Below are positions 31,101-37,642 of a DNA stretch of 64,000 nt, piece after piece. A model generated the notes under the pieces. It saw only the letters and a list, made by a program, of their open reading frames with translations. It made no database searches and was not told where the DNA came from. Position 1 is the first letter of the stretch; each line of letters opens with the position of its first letter. A program made the translations under genes and the position numbers. Source of the stretch: Planctomycetota bacterium (GTDB lineage: Bacteria > Planctomycetota > UBA1135 > UBA2386); NCBI GenBank assembly GCA_019636245.1, contig JAHBXX010000010.1, positions 58,869 to 122,868 of the forward strand, in the 5' to 3' direction.

Positions 31101-33431
31101 GTCGTCGGAGCGCAGGCCTTCGTCCGGCTCGGCGGCGATCAGGCGCGCCATGACCGCGAGCCACGCGGCCGCCTTACGGTCCGGCAGCCCGAGGCCGTCG
31201 ATGCGCTGCTGCGCCTCGGCCAGCGTCTGCACCCGGGGTCGGCCCTGGAACACCGTGGTCGCGTTCTCGTCGCGGCGCAGGAACTTGCCGCGTTCGAGCC
31301 AGGCGATCGCCGTGACCACACGGGTCGGGGCATTGCGATCGGTCGGATCGATCTGCTCCGCCAGGGCCTCGTCCTGCAGGATCTCGCCCGACGTGCAGAT
31401 CGTCTCGCGCCACCCGTCCGGGCCGGTGGGCCTGGCTTGCGAGCGGATGCGCCGCAGGATGCCGCGCAGGTCGCGCAGATCGAGCCGAGCGCTGGCTGCG
31501 AGACGGAACTGCGTCTCGATGTCGTCCTCGGCGAACAGCAGCACCGCCTCGGCGGCCTCGCCGTCGCGACCGGCGCGGCCGACTTCCTGCACGTAGGCCT
31601 CGATCGAGCCGGGGATCTCGAAGTGCACGACGAGGCGGATGTCCGGCTTGTCGATGCCCATGCCGAAGGCGTTGGTCGCGCAGACGACGCGGTTCTCGCC
31701 GCGGAGGAAGCGCTCCTGCACGGCCTTCTTCTGCGGCACATCGAGCCCGGCATGGAACGCCTCGGCCTCGAGGTCGGCGGACCGCAGCAGGGCGGCCACC
31801 TTCTCGGCGTTGCCGCGCGTGGCGGTGTAGACCAGCACGCTGCCGGTCGGGGCCGCGGCCAGCTGCGCCGCGACGAGTTCCCGCAGACGCGGCACCTTGG
31901 CCGGCAGGGGCATGGCCTCGACCCGCAGGGTGAGGTTGGCGCGTGCGGCATGGCCGTCGAAGACCTGGAGTTCCTGCCCCAGCTCGTTGCGGAAGTGCTG
32001 CAGGATCTCGTCGCGCACCTCCGGCTTGGCGGTCGCCGTGACGCAGACGACCGGAGCCGGCGTCACTCCCTGCCGCTGGCTGAACTCGCGCACGAAGCGC
32101 GCGGCGTAGAGGTAGTCGGGCCGGAAGTCGTGGCCCCACTTCGACACGCAGTGCGCCTCGTCGAAGACCCAGGCGCCGATCTCGCGCAGCGCGATCGCCT
32201 GCTCGAAGCCCGGGTTGCGCAGCTGTTCCGGCGCCACGTAGAGCAGCCCGGCCTGCCCGCTGCGCACGGCGTCGAGCGCTGCGCGGCGCTCTGGCGCCGA
32301 CAGCCGGCCGGTCAGGGCCACGGCGCACTGGGCGCCGGTCTTCGCGGCGAAGTTGTCGACCTGGTCGTGCATCAGCGACTGCAGCGGCGAGATCACGACC
32401 GAGAGGCAGCCCCGGCGCAGGTGGCGCTGGATCGCCGGCAGCTGGAAGCACAGCGACTTGCCGCCGCCGGTGGGCAAGAGAGCCAGGAGCGGCCGGTCCT
32501 GGAACCCGGCCACGACGATCGCGCGCTGGGCGCTGCCGCCGCCGGGCAGCGCTGGCTCGGCGCGGAAATCTGCGTAGCCGAACCACCGCCGCAGCTGGTG
32601 CGCCGGTTCGTGCACGCGGCGGCACCAGGTGCAGTCCTCGTGTTCGCAGGGGATGTCGCGCAGCTGGCGGAGCAGGGCCGTGACCTGCGGCAGCCGGTGA
32701 CGGACCCACGGCATCATCACCGAGGGCGAGATCGCATCGGGCGTGCCGCCGACCCGCAGCCAGGCGATGGCGAACAGCAGGGCGAGCTGGGTCTCGTCCG
32801 ACTGCTTCGCCGCCGGCAGCAGCGCGCGTAGCGCCGCGGTGCAGATGCGCTCGGCCAGCAGCCGACGCAGGTCGCCGTCGAGGTCCACGCAGGCCGGCGT
32901 GAGATCGGCCAGCGCCAGCGCGAAGCCCTCGCTGGCTGGCGCGCCGAGAGTGCGCAGGCCGGCGACGCCGAGGGTGTGCACGACGCGGCCGAAGGTGGGG
33001 TTCGTGGTGACGATCTGGCGCAGGCGGGTGCGGGCGTCGTCGAGCAGTCGGCCGGCGAGACGTGCGTCGGCGACGGGATCGTTGATCGCGTCGCGCGCCA
33101 GCTTGTAGTCCTTGACGAGCGCGTGGTACGGGTGCTCGGCGAAGGCGATGGCCGACAGCACCAGCGTGTCGACCGCGGGCTTGTGCAGCAGCGCGAGGTC
33201 GGGGGCGCGCCGCGACAGCCAGGGCAGATCGTGCCAGAGGATGTTGTGGCCGAAGACGTAAGCGGCGGGCGCGGCGAACGCGTCGAGGTCGGCGAGTGTG
33301 GTGCGGGTGGCGGCGGTGGTGGTGGACTCGCGGTGGAAGGTCTGGTCGGCGCGGCAGGCCCCGAGGGCGGTGAGGCGTTCGGCGTGGGTCAGCTCGAGGT
33401 CGATCCCCAGACCCTGCGCCAGGAAGGTCAT
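28185..33431 (-). CDS. DEDD exonuclease - RecQ helicase - UvrD/PcrA helicase fusion (1,748 aa)
   Basis: Three units in one chain. N-terminal (about 5-150) DnaQ-like 3'-5' exonuclease: GIDLELT, FGHNILWHD and HALVKDYKLARD carry the acidic DEDD/H residues. A CEHEDCTWC cluster (about 258-270) may bind zinc. RecQ-type helicase (about 285-680): LLPTGGGKS Walker A near residue 318, FDEAHC, ATAKPEV, NAFGMGIDKPD, QEVGRAGRDG. UvrD/PcrA-type SF1 helicase (about 1105-1650): LAGPGSGKT near 1130, VDEYQDI, GDDDQNIYEFRH, VENYRST, STVHGAKGAE, YVGMTRAR. Probably a DNA repair/recombination or defence enzyme. The ATG at 33431 sits 10 nt after TAAGCT. Confidence 0.95.
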   Translation of the reverse strand: MTFLAQGLGIDLELTHAERLTALGACRADQTFHRESTTTAATRTTLADLDAFAAPAAYVFGHNILWHDLPWLSRRAPDLALLHKPAVDTLVLSAIAFAEHPYHALVKDYKLARDAINDPVADARLAGRLLDDARTRLRQIVTTNPTFGRVVHTLGVAGLRTLGAPASEGFALALADLTPACVDLDGDLRRLLAERICTAALRALLPAAKQSDETQLALLFAIAWLRVGGTPDAISPSVMMPWVRHRLPQVTALLRQLRDIPCEHEDCTWCRRVHEPAHQLRRWFGYADFRAEPALPGGGSAQRAIVVAGFQDRPLLALLPTGGGKSLCFQLPAIQRHLRRGCLSVVISPLQSLMHDQVDNFAAKTGAQCAVALTGRLSAPERRAALDAVRSGQAGLLYVAPEQLRNPGFEQAIALREIGAWVFDEAHCVSKWGHDFRPDYLYAARFVREFSQRQGVTPAPVVCVTATAKPEVRDEILQHFRNELGQELQVFDGHAARANLTLRVEAMPLPAKVPRLRELVAAQLAAAPTGSVLVYTATRGNAEKVAALLRSADLEAEAFHAGLDVPQKKAVQERFLRGENRVVCATNAFGMGIDKPDIRLVVHFEIPGSIEAYVQEVGRAGRDGEAAEAVLLFAEDDIETQFRLAASARLDLRDLRGILRRIRSQARPTGPDGWRETICTSGEILQDEALAEQIDPTDRNAPTRVVTAIAWLERGKFLRRDENATTVFQGRPRVQTLAEAQQRIDGLGLPDRKAAAWLAVMARLIAAEPDEGLRSDDFLDLPDVLGVLGTIEGAARGRAILRLLIEMQKAGLLSTGMQMTAFVRHAVASSSSARLERAIALEGRIVDLLRTQEPEPETDRRYPLHLQSLVQALAREDDLVTRPEAQQALAAMADRAQHAGANAPGLRIQVTSHDHATVQVRGTWEQALATAQRRHSVARVCLQALLARLPDAKARSAALLVEFELEDLLGAIDQDLELRGSPAPDRIAEVEYALLFLHRTGAIVLHKGLAVFRQAMVLRVPQESAPRPYSRDDFQPLAEHQDERTVQIHAMHEFARRMTSTPAAGLQLLDDYFRLPREQFFARYFARRRAELERATSAESWRRIVADLSPTQRRIVEAGEHESLLVLAGPGSGKTRVVVHRCAYLLRVKRVPARAILVLCFNRSAALELRRRLGVLVGDDARGVLVQTYHGMAARLVGRSPADLLDAGGEQEAVFDELIRAAVAQLEAGTATAMDTDGEDLRERLLHGFRHILVDEYQDIDAAQYQLVSAIAGRTLRDPDRKLTALAVGDDDQNIYEFRHTSVEFLRQFEADYGATRMPLVENYRSTAHILDAANQLIAQNDERLKHDTPIRIDGARQSTPPGGRLAQGNHPAGGRVQILELDSPTAQARAVADELRRLKACDPEFAWERCAVLSPRHALLDPVRTVLEDAGIPVRRRIDPQRSYSLFRLREVQAFLGAIAARPEPEIDAIGLQALLVGLRQRFPREPHVDLVAQTLAAFREECGGHTQPSTLVRAFFGEVLLEQRRERTLGDGVMLSTVHGAKGAECDHVLLLDGGWQLRGRDSWAQQRRLYYVGMTRARQTLTLMQCARDGAPWVPGFHGPCFHRRPFAAGGATAPLPGRRYELLGLADIALSFAGRAAEHEAIAETLHGLATGDALRLEATDRGIFLAAANGVRVGALAKAVAPHWRERLPRVLAVRIAAILVRRRQDEGADYQDGIRREAWQVVVPEITLDAHVQARPRGAEPG

Positions 33432-33441
33432 GCGGGTCGGG

Positions 33442-33447
33442 AGCTTA
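33442..33447 (-). promoter_or_regulatory. Candidate -10 element (TAAGCT) for the helicase fusion
   Basis: TAAGCT lies 10 nt before ATG 33431 with no SD between; supports this start over the earlier in-frame ATG at 33536. Confidence 0.35.
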
Positions 33448-33604
33448 CGGGGGGTGGCCTGGTGGCGGCGAGGGGCAGGGAACGGTCTGGCCGCAGGCCG
33501 CTGCGGGCGTGGCCCCGGATGGCCTCGATCGGGCAAGGGCCGAGTGGGGCCCTCCTGCGGCCCCGGCTATCGGCCTGGTTCCCGCAAGTCAGCCAGGACC
33601 CGCT

Positions 33605-33873
33605 GTGCCGGCCGCTGCCAACGCCGAGCGTCTCGACGCCGACAACGGACTCATGCTGACCCCGGCGATCGACCACCTGTTCGATCGGGCTTCATCTCGT
33701 TCGAGGACGACGGCCGGCTGTTGGTGTCTCCGGTCGCTCACCGTGCTTCCCTGCACCGGATGGGGGTCGATGTGGAGGGGGAGAGGCACGTCGGACCGTT
33801 CTCATCCCGGCAAGGGCGCTTCCTCGAGTTCCACCGCGACGCCGTGTTCCTGCGCTCGGCCGCGGCGCTGTGA
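33605..33873 (+). pseudogene. HNH restriction-type endonuclease, C-terminal remnant with frameshift
   Basis: One frame reads NAERLDADNGLMLTPAIDHLFDR, then the next frame continues FISFEDDGRLLVSPVAHR..LHRMGV..GPFSSRQGRFLEFHRDAVF to TGA 33871-33873. Joined, this is the C-terminal HNH region (N..NG..L.p..D.lFD.gfi.f.ddG) of HNH-type restriction endonucleases. The break is in a GGG at 33687-33689, where adding one G restores the frame. The N-terminal two thirds are absent, so it is a remnant even if the frameshift is a sequencing error. Confidence 0.75.
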
Positions 33874-34480
33874 CGGGGGGCCTCTTGTCCGCCGAGCCAC
33901 GCGGACTTGGCGGCGCGGAATGCCAGGCCGGCAGACCGGCCGCTGTCTGAACTTCGCGGGACAAGGCTCGTCTGGCGATTCGAGGAATCGGGATCAGGCC
34001 GGACGAGGACGCGGGGTACATCGCCAAGCGCGCATCCCATCCAGACCGAGATCGATCGCGGGCGGTGGTCGCGACACGACGCCGGAGGTCAGGTTGAGGA
34101 GCCTCTTGTGGCGGCTTGGTTCGCCTGCTCGGTCGCGAGCAGCTCGCGAACGCGCTCGCGGATCGCGTCGCGCACGACCTGCGGCCGCGGACGGCGCTGC
34201 TGGTAGACGCCAGGCGCGGCGCCTCGCAGGTAGCGAAGAACAGCGTTGCGACGCAGCGCGAGCCGCCTCGGAATCTCCCGGAACACCCCGGCCCGCCTAC
34301 TGCTTCACCTCGACGATCAGATCCACGTCCAGCATCCTTGCTCCGGGCTCGGGCTTCGATGCCCGTAGCTTCCGGAGTCGGCACCCTGGGTCCGATTGCG
34401 ATTGCCGACCATGCGGTCCGTCAGGCGGTGGCCGCGGGGTGGGTCAGATTCCGGCTGCCGGGTGGGTCCGTTTCAGATTG
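33874..34480. other. 600-bp stretch of degraded accessory DNA
   Basis: No intact gene. A minus-strand frame at 34089-34286 (GTG start, RYLRGAAPGVYQQRRPRP) has a faint resemblance to the N-terminal part of transposases, and a short minus-strand tail ending at about 34308 reads LRASKPEPGARMLDVDLIVEVKQ. Both look like leftovers of genes rather than functional units. Confidence 0.35.
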
Positions 34481-34777
34481 CCACCGACACCGATCTTCCT
34501 GTCGCCCGAGGGTGTGCCCTGGTGCACGGCGACTCGGAACGTCATGCCCATCTTCGACCGCGTGCTGGTCCGCGCGAAGATCGCACGGGTCGATGCCGAG
34601 GGCCGCAAGCTCGACATCCACGCGCTGCGGCACACCTTCGGGTCACGGCTGGCCCGGCGCGGGGTTGGGCTGGTGCAGGTGCAGCGGTTGATGGGGCACA
34701 GCGACCCGAAGCTGACGGCGCAGGTCTACACGCACCTGGACGTCGAGGCCCTGCGCAAGGCGGTCGAGGCGGTGTAG
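34481..34777 (+). pseudogene. Tyrosine recombinase (phage integrase family), C-terminal remnant
   Basis: About 98 codons containing the integrase C-terminal catalytic motifs HALRHTFGSRLARRG (His and Arg of box II), LMGHSD (His) and VYTHLD with the nucleophilic Tyr, ending at TAG 34777. The N-terminal DNA-binding domain and the first catalytic Arg region are missing or unrecognisable. No start codon in a sensible place. Marks an old integration event beside the toxin-antitoxin pair and tRNA-Gly. Confidence 0.78.
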
Positions 34778-34957
34778 CTGGCGGAGCTCGAAAACCGTGC
34801 CGGCGCCGGCAGGCCACTGCTTCTTGACGGTGAGGAGCGGTCGAATCGCGGAGAAGATCCATGGGCGGGGCGATGGCGACGGCACCCGTGTAGCGGTTCG
34901 CAGATCGGGATCGGGCCCTTGCCACCGGGTCGGCCAGGCCGGCGCAGCCACCTCTGA

Positions 34958-34986
34958 TTGCAGGAAAGCAGAAAAGCTGCTATTCT
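34958..34986 (+). promoter_or_regulatory. Sigma70-like promoter with operator-like inverted repeat for the TA operon
   Basis: -35 TTGCAG (34958-34963), 17-nt spacer, -10 TATTCT (34981-34986); the GTG start is at 34993, so the mRNA is probably leaderless. An inverted repeat AGCAG-N5-CTGCT (34967-34981) lies in the spacer and is well placed for autoregulation by the antitoxin. This is the most consensus-like promoter in the window and its A+T content is higher than the surroundings. Confidence 0.6.
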
Positions 34987-34992
34987 GTTCCC

Positions 34993-35226
34993 GTGCAAGC
35001 CAAGGCCACCATCAACGACCGCGGGGTCATCACCATCCCGGCCGCGATGCGGCAAGCCCTCGGGCTCAAGCCCAACGACGAGGTGCTCATCGAGGAGACC
35101 GAGCAGGGCCTGCTCATCAGGCCGGTGCTGAGCGTGCCACTCGAGATCTACACCGAGAAGCGGATCGCCGAGTTCGCCAGCGACGACAAGGCGATCGGCA
35201 AGCTGCTGCCGAAGAAGCGTTCCTGA
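34993..35226 (+). CDS. AbrB/MazE-family antitoxin (77 aa)
   Basis: Swapped-hairpin AbrB domain: TINDRGVITIPAAMRQALGL followed by DEVLIEETEQGLLIRPV, typical of SpoVT/AbrB/MazE antitoxins that bind their own promoter. The C-terminal tail (about 52-77) is charged and would wrap the toxin. GTG start at 34993. The PIN toxin gene begins 4 nt after the stop. Confidence 0.9.
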   Translation: MQAKATINDRGVITIPAAMRQALGLKPNDEVLIEETEQGLLIRPVLSVPLEIYTEKRIAEFASDDKAIGKLLPKKRS

Positions 35227-35230
35227 GCGC

Positions 35231-35635
35231 GTGCGCGTCTTCCTCGACGCCAACGTGTTGTTCTCGGCCAGCAACGCGGGCAGCAACATCGCGCGGCTGG
35301 TGGACTGGCTGCTCGCCAGGGCGACCGCCGTGACGAGCGACCTCGCCCGTGAAGAGGCACGCCGCAACCTCGCCATGAAGCGTCCGGACTGGCTGCCGGC
35401 CTTCGAGCAACTGATCCAGAAGGTCGAGGAAGTGCCTTCTGCTCTGTTCGGTCTGACTGTGAGCCTGGACGAGAAGGACCGGCCGCTGCTCTGCGCCGCG
35501 ATCCGTGCCAAGTGCACGCACTTCGCGACCGGGGATCGTCGGGACTTCGGCCACCTGTTCGGCAAGGCGGTCGAGCAGGTGCAGGTTGTCGACCTGCTGG
35601 GTCTGGCAAAGCTGCTGGCGGCGAAGGACACGTGA
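35231..35635 (+). CDS. PIN-domain toxin, VapC-like (134 aa)
   Basis: PIN nuclease fold with acidic residues in the expected places: FLDANVLF (Asp near residue 6), DLAREEA (Glu about 41), LDEKDRPLL and TGDRRDF (C-terminal Asp). These ligate the metal of an RNase toxin. GTG start 4 nt after the antitoxin stop; the two form a type II toxin-antitoxin operon. The pair has the regular codon use of the genome, unlike the broken genes around it. Confidence 0.9.
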   Translation: MRVFLDANVLFSASNAGSNIARLVDWLLARATAVTSDLAREEARRNLAMKRPDWLPAFEQLIQKVEEVPSALFGLTVSLDEKDRPLLCAAIRAKCTHFATGDRRDFGHLFGKAVEQVQVVDLLGLAKLLAAKDT

Positions 35636-36066
35636 GCTGAGGTGCTGGCGGTGATCTGGTCGGCGCGGCAGTCGGATACGGCCACAGCGGGTGCCGTCGG
35701 GTCCGGTCACGACGACATCGTGATCGCGCTCTCGTTCGCGGTGTGGTGGCTGCTGCCGGTGCCGCGCCGAATAGCGGTGGATTCGAACCGCCGCCGACAG
35801 CCGGCATCAGCGACACGCAGCCTCGCTCGCGGAGTGTCGAACAACGCACGAACACGGGGCCGCGAACGGCTCGTGGCTGCTCGGCCAGATCGGGGAAGTT
35901 CGCCCCAAACTCACGACACTCAGCCTCTCGCACATGAGCCTTCGAGGCTTCGTGGGGTTCGGCGGTGCCCTCGATGCGTCCTCGAAACCGACCAACATCT
36001 GCCGGCGCAGCCACAGCAGGAGGAAGGTGTTGCGCGCGTTCGCGCTCTCGTTCCGGACGAGAAGAA
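35636..36066. other. 430-bp intergenic region with tRNA-like T-arm remnant
   Basis: No confident gene. On the minus strand near 35768-35795 the sequence GGCGG-TTCGAAT-CCACC resembles a tRNA T arm with one mismatched pair, but no matching acceptor, D or anticodon arms could be assembled, so it may be a fragment of a tRNA gene or chance. The rest is featureless by eye. Confidence 0.3.
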
Positions 36067-36141
36067 TGGAGCGGGTGATGGGGATCGAACCCACGACATT
36101 CAGCTTGGGAAGCTGACGTTCTACCGCTGAACTACACCCGC
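36067..36141 (-). tRNA. tRNA-Gly (anticodon CCC)
   Basis: Full cloverleaf on the minus strand: acceptor GCGGGTG/CACCCGC, D arm GTTC/GAAC, anticodon stem TCAGC/GCTGA with loop TTCCCAA (anticodon CCC), 5-nt variable loop, T arm GTGGG-TTCGATC-CCCAT, discriminator T, and an encoded CCA. 75 nt including CCA. Such genes are common integrase targets, and an integrase remnant lies 1.3 kb away. Confidence 0.96.
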
Positions 36142-36541
36142 GATCGGTCGCTCCGATCGAGCCTACCGAGGCCGGGTCCTCCGTCAAGCAATGGATCCGC
36201 TCCGTGGCGCACGGGCCCCACGCGCTCCCGACCACCGCGAACCGCGAACGGGCGAGCGACGAACCGCTTACCTGCGCATCGCCCGCGACGCGGCCCCCGC
36301 GCCCCGCGCCAGCGGCACTGCCATCCCCGCCGCCAAGCGCACGCCCGGACCTCGTACCTCCACGCCGTCCCCCGCAACCACACGCCGCATCCGCCCAACC
36401 CCCAACCACCCCCACCCCCGAACCGGGTCCATCCGCCGACCCCCCGCTGCGCACTCTGCCCACCACCCCGCCGCCCCCTCACCCCGCGCAGCCTCGTACC
36501 CTTCGACGCACCACTCCAGCACCCGCACCCGCACCCGCCCC
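36142..36541. other. C-rich 400-bp leader region with G-quadruplex motif
   Basis: No gene. From about 36290 the plus strand is strongly C-rich and G-poor (ACCCCCAACCACCCCCACC-like stretches). At 36522-36541 four C runs separated by 3-nt spacers end at the ATG of the monooxygenase gene, giving a G3+ quadruplex motif on the template strand. It probably includes the promoter and a long C-rich 5' UTR of that gene, and the promoter of tRNA-Gly on the other strand. Confidence 0.4.
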
Positions 36542-37630
36542 ATGCTCTTCAGCCTCTACTACTTCGCCAACCAGGCCGCCGCCGACCACGACCCCGACAA
36601 GTACCACCTGATCCTCGACAGCGCCGAGTGGGCCGACCGCAATGGCTTCACGCGCCTGTGGACGCCCGAACGCCACTTCCACAGCTTCGGCGGGCTGTCG
36701 CCCAACCCGGCGATCCTCTGCGCCGCGCTGGCCGCGCGCACGCGCCGCATCCAGCTCTGCTCGGGCAGCGTCGTGCTCCCGCTGCACGACCCGATCCGCG
36801 TCGCCGAGGAGTGGGCGGTCGTCGACAACCTCTCGAACGGGCGCATCGGGCTCGGTGTCGCCTGCGGCTGGGTGCCGAACGACTTCGTGATCGGCGACAG
36901 CCAGGCCAAGTTCGAGCGGCGCAAGGAGGTGTTCGCCGACGGCATCGCCACGCTGCGCCGGCTGTGGCGCGGCGAACCGGTCGCGCGGCAGAACCCGCAG
37001 GGCGAACGCGTCGAGGTCCGCACGCTGCCGCGACCGGTGCAACCCGACCTGCCGCTGTGGCTGACGATCGCCGGCAACCCCGACACGTTCCGGCAAGCCG
37101 GCGCGCTCGGCGCCAACGTGCTGACGCACCTGCTCGGCCAGACTCTCGACGGGCTCGCCGAGAAGATCGCGGTCTACCGGGAGGCCTGGCAGGCCGCCAA
37201 GCACGCGGGCCGCGGCACGGTGACGCTGATGCTGCACACGTTCGTCGGCGAGGACGACGACGAGGTGCACGACCTCGTCAAGGCGCCGATGAAGCGCTAC
37301 CTGCAGGGCTCGCTGAGCCTGGCGTCGGCGCACCTCTGCTCGGTGCCGTTCCTGCAGAACGCGCAGAACATCGACCTCGGCGCGGTGTCGCCGCAGATGG
37401 TCGACGAGGTGCTCGACGCGTCGTTCGAGAAGTACTTCCACATGAGCGGGCTGTTCGGCTCGCACGGCAAGTGCCTCGACATGGTCGACCGGGTCGAGGC
37501 GGCCGACATCGACGAGATCGCCTGCCTGATCGACTACGGCGTCGCGCCGGAACGGGTGCTGCAGGGACTCGAGCACCTGAACGTGGTGCGCGTGCTCGCG
37601 CGGCCGCGGCCGGCGGCCGTCCTGCGCTGA
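36542..37630 (+). CDS. MupA/Atu3671-family FMN-dependent luciferase-like monooxygenase (362 aa)
   Basis: Bacterial-luciferase-like TIM barrel: FSLYYFA start, WTPERHFHSFGG..PNPA, LCSGSVVLPLHDP.R.AEEWAVVDNLSNGR and GVACGWVPNDFV, which characterise the MupA/Atu3671 subgroup. These enzymes usually sit in or beside NRPS/PKS genes and oxidise carrier-bound or small substrates using FMNH2. Here there is no biosynthetic cluster nearby. ATG 36542 directly follows a C-rich leader; an upstream in-frame extension is low-complexity Pro/Thr/Arg and is rejected. Confidence 0.88.
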   Translation: MLFSLYYFANQAAADHDPDKYHLILDSAEWADRNGFTRLWTPERHFHSFGGLSPNPAILCAALAARTRRIQLCSGSVVLPLHDPIRVAEEWAVVDNLSNGRIGLGVACGWVPNDFVIGDSQAKFERRKEVFADGIATLRRLWRGEPVARQNPQGERVEVRTLPRPVQPDLPLWLTIAGNPDTFRQAGALGANVLTHLLGQTLDGLAEKIAVYREAWQAAKHAGRGTVTLMLHTFVGEDDDEVHDLVKAPMKRYLQGSLSLASAHLCSVPFLQNAQNIDLGAVSPQMVDEVLDASFEKYFHMSGLFGSHGKCLDMVDRVEAADIDEIACLIDYGVAPERVLQGLEHLNVVRVLARPRPAAVLR

Positions 37631-37642
37631 CCGGACCGCGCC

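Noticed and set aside
23617..32831. Two plus-strand frames of about 1,550 codons each
   Set aside because: They lie antisense to the repeat protein and to the helicase fusion; low-complexity Gln/Arg/His/Ala composition is typical of third-position GC shadows.
33298..33536. Earlier start (33536) for the helicase fusion
   Set aside because: The extra 35 residues are Pro/Arg-rich and the exonuclease motif I follows directly after the ATG at 33431, which also has a -10 box.
35642..36130. Plus-strand 162-codon frame over the region before tRNA-Gly
   Set aside because: It runs through the antisense of the tRNA gene and has no protein-like features.
36191..36541. N-terminal extension of the monooxygenase from an upstream start
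   Set aside because: The extension is Pro/Thr/Arg/His low-complexity translated from a C-rich leader and lacks family similarity; the family N-terminus starts at 36542.
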